This document shows positions 41,501 to 50,500 of a stretch of 64,000 nucleotides of DNA, piece by piece. The position numbers were made by a program, and so were the translations under genes. The notes beneath the pieces are model-generated. The model saw only the letters and a program-made list of their open reading frames with translations, was not told the origin of the DNA and made no database searches. How positions within the stretch are numbered: the stretch's first letter is position 1; every line of letters starts with the position of its first letter. Source of the stretch: Bolinopsis microptera (Eukaryota; Ctenophora; Tentaculata; Lobata; Bolinopsidae); NCBI RefSeq assembly GCF_026151205.1, contig NC_087077.1:17344475-17408474 (forward strand), read 5' to 3'.

Positions 41501-44500
41501 GAGGGCTGTTAGAGGGCTGTTAGAGGACTGTTAGAGGACTGTTAAGTGTTAGAGGGCTGTTAGAGGGCTGTTAGAGGGCTGTTAGAGGACTGTTAGAGGG
41601 CTGTTAGAGGGCTGTTAGAGGACTGTTAGAGGACTGTTAAGTGTTAGAGGGCTGTTAGAGGACTGTTAAGTGTTAGAGGGCTGTTAGAGGACTGTTATAA
41701 TAGGGCTGCTAAAGGGCTGTTAGAGGACTGTTAGAGGACTGTTAGAGGACTGTTAAGTGTTAGAGGGCTGTTAGAGGACTGTTAGAGGGCTGTTAGAGGA
41801 CTGTTAGAGGGTTGTTAGAGGGCTGTTAGAGGACTGTTAGAGGACTGTTAAGTGTTAGAGGGCTGTTAGAGGGCTGTTAGAGGACTGTTAAGTGTTAGAG
41901 GGCTGTTAGAGGACTGTTAGAGGGCTGTTAGAGGACTGTTAGAGGGCTGTTAGAGGGCTGTTAGAGGACTGTTAGAGGACTGTTAGAGGGCTGTTAGAGG
42001 GCTGTTAGAGGACTGTTAGAGGGCTGTTAGAGGGCTGTTAGAGGACTGTTAGAGGGCTGTTAGAGGACTGTTAGAGAGCTGTTAGAGGGCTGTTAGAGGG
42101 CTGTTAGAGGACTGCTAGAGGGCTGTTAGAGGGCTGTCAGGTTTTCCCCCGACCTCACAAACAGCACATTTCTGACACACTTCTGACACTCTTTTAACTC
42201 GCGTGCGTCAGTACACACTGAGTTACGGCGGAACAACAGCTGATAAACTGTCTGATAATGGTACAGCCAGTAACGAAATCGGATTAAAATGTACGTGAAT
42301 CTAGTTAATGGTACTTTTAGAAGGATGTCTACCCTGTGGGACAAGAAGATAGTGCCACTACAATGGCGATTTGGTGAAGCAGTCCTTATCCCAAAGACTG
42401 AGGATCTGTCAGACCCAAGCAAGTTCAGGAATATTACAAAGACGAACACCAGCGGCAAGTTGAACATGGGAATTCTAGCAGACAAGATGCTGGATTATAT
42501 GGTGTCTAATAAGTACATAGACAAGTCAGTTCAGAAGGGCTTTCTGAAGAAGACTCCTGGTTGTCTTCAACACACCCAAGTGCTTATGGAAGAACTAAAA
42601 GACGCCAAAACTACTAGACGTCAGATATTCGTTGTCTGGGTGGATTTAATGAATGCATATGGCAGAGTCCCACACAACTTGATCCTCTATGCCCTCCGGC
42701 ATTACAAATTCCCTGAATGGCTCATAGATTACATGTTTAAGTACTATGATGAACTGATTGTAAGGGTGGTAACCAAAGACTGGAAGTCAAATTGGTTCTA
42801 CTACATGTTAGGCCTCTTTCAAGGAGACCCTCTTTCAGTATTGTTGTTCCTAATTGTATTCAACCTACTGTTAGATCTTCTACAAGATCAAAAAGAACTG
42901 GGTTATAAGCCCTCCTTTAGCTCGCAACCTACATCGAATCGGGCTTTTGCAGATGACCTAACACTTATGTCCTCCAGACTAGAGAAGGTAAAGAAGCAGA
43001 TAGAGTTGATGGAGCAGTTTTTGGATTGGAGTAGGAAAATGAAGGCCAAGCCTAGCAAGTGTGTCTCCCTGGGAATGAAGGTGATAGATGGTACGTACCA
43101 GGCTTATGACCCAGAGATATTGATTGACGGCCAGATAATCAGCTATGTAGGAAACAACCCGATTAAGTTCCTGGGCCACTGGATCTATGTCGATCTAGGG
43201 TTAAATGACACTAAACAACGGATTGAAGACAAACTAAAGACTCTGTTTCAGACAGTGGATGAGTGTGGTCTCAACGGTGTCATGAAGTGTTGGATCTACA
43301 ATAACATGCTGACTAGCAAGATGTCCTGGGATCTGATGATTTACAACCTTCCTGTAAGTTTTGTGTACGAACTGGATGCTATCTGCACCAGATTCTTGAA
43401 GAAGTGGTTGGGTGTTACTAGATCAATTACTGTGACAGTCCTGTACAGGAGCAAGGATTACTTCGGGCTAAACTTGAAGAAGCTAAATGACTTATACAAG
43501 TCTCTTCAGGTATCAAAGGGACACGCCCTGAAGAACAGTGATGACACCAAAGTTGTAGAAGCCTATAATAACAAGAGAGAGAAACAGGAGAACAGCCCGA
43601 GATGGTATTATACAACGGAGCTGACGGCAAGAGAGCGAGATCTCTACTTCCAGGAGTTGGTTGGAGTAGTGACTAAAGACCGAGTAGGACTCGGATGCAA
43701 ACCAAAGTTGACTGAGAGGCAGAAGCTAAGACAACTGGTAGAATCGGTGTCAGAGAACGACATGCTAGTCACCCTGGTAAACAAGGGAGTACAGGGCAAG
43801 TTCTTGACATGGGAGAACACGATGCAGTTAGACTTAGGATGGAACAGCCTTATCTACAACTACAAGATGAGCCCGGCTCTCCTTAAATTCCACCTAAACT
43901 CGACACACGACGTGGCTAATACCCCTGCAAACATGAAATTGTGGAACTACTCGAGTACAGGAAATTGTACACTTTGTGGTTGGAAGACATGCAACATCAA
44001 GCACATCCTAGCCGTCTGCAGTATAGCAAGAAACTCCAAAAGGTACAACTGGAGACATGACAACGTCCTACGTGTTATAGCCGGAGCCTTGCTTGACCAA
44101 CTCAAGATGTACAATTCCTCAGGTTCCACGACCTCCGACAAAGAATGGATACGGTTCAAGTCGAAGGATGGGAAGTATGAACACCCAAAGCCAAAGCTGA
44201 GGAAGGAGAGGCCCTTTGAGAGAGCGAAAGACTGGAAGCTGATATGGGACGAGGATACACTACCTGCCCAGTTCCCACAGCACATCTACAACACAGCGGA
44301 GAGACCCGACATTGTAGTATGGTCGGATAGTTTGAGAGAAGTAGTTCTGATTGAACTGACTTGTGGTGACGAGAGTAACTTCAGTGACCAAGTAGCACGT
44401 AAAGAAGCACGCTACAACAGAGAGCTGATTCCTGGCATCGACGGGTGCGGTTGGAAAGCTCTGCTCTTTACGGTAGAGATTGGGTGTAGGGGCTTCTGGC

Positions 44501-47500
44501 ACCATACTGTACCAGCTCTATTCAACTACTTTGGATTGGCGAAGAGAACGAAGAATAAAGCCCTGAATGAGGCTGATTTGGTTGCTCTTTGATGTTCCTA
44601 TACAATCTGGTTAGCCCGCGACCACAAGAAATGGTCTACCTGCTACGACATCGCAAGGAGGCCAGAAGTCATAAACTGTGAAAGCTGAGTGTTGGGCCCA
44701 TAAAACATGTTGAAAGCTGCAACCAGGATCACAAGTACTGGTGGAATACAGAATGACTTGCTAATCAGATTTATAGATGGAGTTGCTATCGAAAGATATA
44801 GAACTCAGGTAAACATCTAACCTGTAATAGTTTATTGTTGATTTTTCTTCTTCTATACAGATGGTTTCGTCAATACAGCCCTAGTAATACTCCCATACGT
44901 TGAGCATACAGCAATAAATCCGAGCATTTATAACACGGCGCGGTCCAACATAACAGTAATGTATTTTATTTACAATTATAAAATGTATTCGCTTGAATGA
45001 TTTAAATGTATCTTTGGGTATGTTTCAGTTTTTACATACTACTAGAGTTGAGTACTACTACAATAACCATGACTACAGTACCAGTATAGTAACCATGACT
45101 ACAGTACTAGTAACCATGACTACAGTAGTGTAATTAGTGTTACAATTACAACATGGCTTCTCAAGCACTGTCTCGAATCTCGATGAATTGCTCCCTCTTA
45201 TCACCCTTATAGTGAACCTATCTCTCCAAGAGGGCTATTTTCCACATGCTCTCTAGATGCAGACGACTTGAAAAGCTATAGACCAGTGAGTAACCTCAGT
45301 TTTAATTCCAAGGTTATAGAAAAGTGTGCCCACTCGCAGTTTTCTGAGTACCTGAATAAGAATAATCTTTTTGCAGCACATCAATCAGGTTACCGGAAAA
45401 ACATGAGCTGTGAAACTGCAGTGCTCAAGGTACATAATGATATTCTCCTCCAAGTTGACAAGAAGAGTCATACTGTTCTTCTTCTTCTTGACTTGTCAGC
45501 TGCATTTGATACCATCATGATCAATCACAAAAGACTTTTGAGACGACTCGAACATAGCTATGGATTTAGTGGTATTATTCTTCAATGGGTTACTAGCTAC
45601 CTGTCGAATCGATCCTTTATCGTTGGTGTTAAGGGTGAATATTCCTCTCTCTGTGACTTCGAGAATGGAGTTCCTCATGGCTCAATTCTTGGTCCTATAT
45701 TTTTCATCCTATACACTAAACAGCTACAAGATATTGCAAGTATGCATGGGATGCATGGTCTCCAAATCCATCTATATGCTGATGATACCCAGATATACTT
45801 CTCATTTGATCCTAAGAAAGATATGGACATTGAATCTATGAAGAGCAAACTGAAAGAATGTTTCGAGCACATCAAATCATGGATGAGTGAGAACTACCCG
45901 AAACTCAACAACAATAAAAGCGAGATAATCGAGATCTCTACAAACTCCAAAGCTCCAAAACAAGTTGAATTCAATCTTGACAGCATGAGCTCCATTAAAC
46001 CTACCAAGTCAGCAAAGAATCTGGGATTCATTTTTGACAACCATCTCAATTTAGAGGCACAGATCAACAACGTTGTCAGAGTTTGCTATGTAAATTGTAA
46101 AATGTAAACCAGCGAAATCTTGGTAGAATAGGTTCCAAACTGAGTAAGGAGCTCAAAATCCAAATGGTACACGCTTCAATCCATTCCATTCTGGACAATG
46201 GAAATGCTACTTATGGTGCTCTTTCTGAAAGACTTCTCCAAAAACTTCAAAAAGTGCAGAATGCTGCTGTGAGATTCATATTTGGACTTCATGGGAAGTT
46301 GAGACAGGAGCCCATATGATTGAATTACACTTCTTACCTGTGGCAATGCGGATCAAATTCAAGATAGCGTTACTGGTTTTCAAGTGCCTTTAAAACGATT
46401 GTGCCCCTGAATATCTTAGGACAATGGTCAAAATTAGGGACACTAGTAAACATCATGTCAGAATGGACCATGACTTCTTCCTCCTGGAACGACCTCCTTT
46501 ATCAAGACTGAGGGCTACAGTGCAGCTGGTGCTTTCTCTCACACTGCTCCTAAAATCTGGAATACACTTCCCTATTCACTACGCTCCATCTCTCGACTAG
46601 ATGTCTTTAAGAAGGCTCTCAAGACCCATCTATTTCATCAAGCCTATCCTGTATGTGCGAACAGTATTTTTGGTGATTCTGTTCAATCTACAACTTATAA
46701 ATTTGAATTTTGATTAGAACTGGGACTACTAAGCTATATCTAACTGCACCGCTTTGTTGGCCAGTATCAACCCCATTCATTTGGGAATTTGGTCGCTTAT
46801 ACGGCCTAAGCGGTATACAAATAAAGCGTTATTATTATATTATTATAATTTATCTATCCGTGTATTGATGAGTTCTATACTAACTCTATACTACTACTAA
46901 AAGTAAGTTGTAAACTGAGAATATTATAGTTTACCTGAAGTGAGGTTCTGTTGTCGGAGCTCCCCGAGACTGCGTCTATTTAACAGCTTCTTAGCTAGCT
47001 CTTGTCTAGCGTAGGTGGGTGATATTCTCCCCTGAAACAGATGTTAAATAACAGGTAATAACAGAGTTAATTAAATACTTAGAATAAGGGTTATTGTGGA
47101 GAGCTGGGGTTGGGGAGTTGCCGTGGGGAGTGGCAGTGGTGCTAGATCTTCATTATATTCATTATTTATATTATACCTACATCGGAGCTTATTTGTGTAA
47201 GATGCTTATTTTACATAATATCGTGATTATCGTAATGTCTTAGATTAGCTCTCATATGAGGAAGTCATGACATTGACTATAACTTGATAACTTGATATCA
47301 AGTATCTACTATAATCTATACTTACATACCAGATTAACAATATTTCAAATGTATACCAAATACTTGGGATCATTCAGGGCACTCCACAATATAAGTGTTA
47401 TTTTCTAATTGAAAGCTTTTTAATAGAACATGCTACTTCTTTTCTTCTTGGCAAAGCCCAGCCACTTCGTCAGCTCGAGTAGTCATGGTTACGAGTACCG

Positions 47501-50500
47501 TTCATCAATGAAGTATAATCTGTGTCACGCGACCACTGACCAGCTCCAATTAGGAACCGTCACACAATAAAGCAATGTAATCTTTCAACCGCTACAGTTG
47601 TGTCACTCCCATTAAGCCTAACCTGGCACCCCGTACCGTGCTGCTGTACTAGTAACCATGACTACAGTACCAGTAACCATGACTACAGGACTACAGTACT
47701 AGTAACCATGACTACAGTACCAGTAACCATGACTACATGTACAGTACCAGTAACCATGACTACAGTACCAGTAACTTTGACTACAGTACCAGTAACCATG
47801 ACTACAGTACTAGTAACCATGACTACAGTACCAGTAACCATGACTACAGTACCAGTAACCATGACTACAGTACCAGTAACCATGACTACAGTACCAGTAA
47901 CCATGACTACAGTACTAGTAACCATGACTATAGTACCAGTAACCATGACTACAGTACTAGTAACCATGACTACAGTACCAGTAACCATGACTACAGTACC
48001 AGTAACCATGACTACAGTACCAGTAACCATGACTACAGTACCAGTTACCATGACTACAGTACAAGTAACCATAACTACAGTACCAGTAACCATGACTACA
48101 GTACCAGTAACCATGACTACAGTACCAGTAACCATGACTATAGTACTAGTAACCATGACTATAGTACCAGTAACCATGACTACAGTACCAGATACCATGA
48201 CTACAGTACCAGTAACCATGACTACAGTACCAGTAACCATGACTATAGTACTAGTAACCATGACTATAGTACCAGTAACCATGACTACAGTACCAGTAAC
48301 CATGACTACAGTACCAGTAACCAAGACTACAGTACTAGTAACCATTGCATGACTATAGTACCGGTAACCATGACTACAGAACTATTATAGTACAGTTGTT
48401 TCACTACCCATTAAGCCTAACCAGGCACCCCTAGCTGCTGTCAATGATCATATTCCCGGAGCCAATTTACAATCTCGTGTTTCTCGGTTACTCTAGTAGC
48501 AGGGAGTAGTGAGCTACTAAATAAATAGGAATACAGTCAACTATTAGCCAACTATTTCTGAAGGGAAATTATGGTTCCCATTTACGGTGCATGTATTCGT
48601 CAACAAGTATCAAATTATATGATCATAGTCTAGCGAACATTTCCCGTGGAAATAATTACCTGTCACATTAACAGGCATAACAGGCACAGTTTAAATAACT
48701 CAGCTTGACTGAGCTCATGCCTGTCAAAAATAACCGGCTGTGAAAACACAGTTTAAAATAGTTAAATTTAATTAAGATCAGTTTCAGCAGATGAGCCCAC
48801 TACTACCGACCAACCAGTCAGTTGAATTGAAATCAGGTAATTATGAGGGCCGGTTGGTTGACCCTACAATTGTCAGGTAAAGGTAATTATCCTTATTTTG
48901 GTATGGAGTGTAACCTCTCTCTCTCTACCTGTAACCATGGTAACCTCTCTCTCTCTCTAGACTTCCATAAAGAGCTGTGGGCACTCTTTCCACCCAAATC
49001 TACATCTCGTATCAAGAAGAGCTGGTCAGTGTTTTAAACCATGGTTTTAGGGGAGTGAAGTGGTGGTTGCTAGGTTACAAGGTGAGGCGGTGGTCCAGCA
49101 ATTTACCCGGTCAATTAGGCCGAGTGGTGTAAAGGTTAGTTTGCCTTGTTTGATCGAACGTGTCGGAGAATAAGAATATTTGAATAACAAAACTTAGAAT
49201 TTACAGTATTCTTGGAAACATGCCAAAGCTACGAAAACACTGTTGCTCGTACAAATTTAATATTTTGATTAAATGGTCTTAATTTAGCTACTTGGCAACT
49301 TTCCAGACATTTATAATAAGTTGTGTGCTTTTGCTCAATGGAAATGTATCGTTACATCCATAATAAGACATATTCAAAAACCCGTACACACACAGCTGTA
49401 CTACACTGCATTCCAGAAAGAACCCAACATGCTTTAATGCTTTAGAGATGCTTGGCAAAACCAGATGTTAACTAATTAATTAATCAATTAGTTAACTTAG
49501 TTAACTAATTAATTAATTAATTAAAGTAAAACCAGAAGTCAAATAGATTATTTTGTACCTACTTGGGGCCGTTCTCCATCCTGGGCAAGAAAAGTTTACA
49601 TAACATTAACACAAACTAGATGTATAGGGTTAAGAGAATATAATAATGTTTTGTAAAGGCTAGTGTTGTAGTTTTTATAATGTATAATGCTGTTAATAAG
49701 TAAAAACTTGAATAATATAATATTATGTGCATAAAGTGACAAGTGTACGACTATTCTGATATCGAACAGTTTGGTTAGGTGCTGTGGTGAATAAGCGCTT
49801 GATATTTGACATTTCCAAATATACTCCCCATTTCACCAAGGCCAGAGACAAAAGCGACCAAAAAGCGACCAAAATGTGAAAAAAAGCGACCATATATGCG
49901 TCGCAAAAAAGTCTTAGGCCTGAGTGAAGTGGGTGATGTCAAATAGTGGTTATTAAAATGTCATTATTAAGGGTTGCATTACCCTTATTAAAGATTAATG
50001 GGTATACCAGGTACCCAAATTAGGCAGTGCCGTCTGGTTCAGACGGCACTGATTCTATAATTAATTGCTTCATGGTTAAAATCTTGGTTAAAATTAATTT
50101 AGAGTGATGGTAATATTGTGATCCAACGTTCAAGCACTTTTAAATGTTTTCCCTTTGACTGCCGTATTTTAAGTGCAAATTGTATTCTGAAAATATAATT
50201 AAAAGTTTTTCAATTATTAATAAAGAAAATTTAAACCCCAGCTCTTCAAGTTTTATGGTATGAAATGTGGGTCGTTGCTTCATTCTTTTATGGGCTAATC
50301 ATAAATGGTTAGAATAATAACGACAAATCTCTTGTCTTGCTGACCAAGGCAAGTGTACATTATATAGCTCACAATATATCAACGCTTTTAAAAGCAGAAT
50401 GACACTGAAACACCAAGGGTGTTACTGGAGGGGGTCCTAGAAGGGTGTTACTGGAGGGGGTTCTAGAAGGGTGTTACTAGAGAGGGTTTTAGAAGGGTGT

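Noticed and set aside
42126-42485. 119-codon minus-strand frame
   Set aside because: Antisense shadow of the LINE reverse transcriptase and its 5' flank.
47600-48390. Three overlapping frames of 217-250 codons
   Set aside because: Same 21-bp satellite artefact as at 39541.
49115-49170. Functional tRNA gene
   Set aside because: The A box is good but stems do not pair; kept only as a SINE-head candidate.
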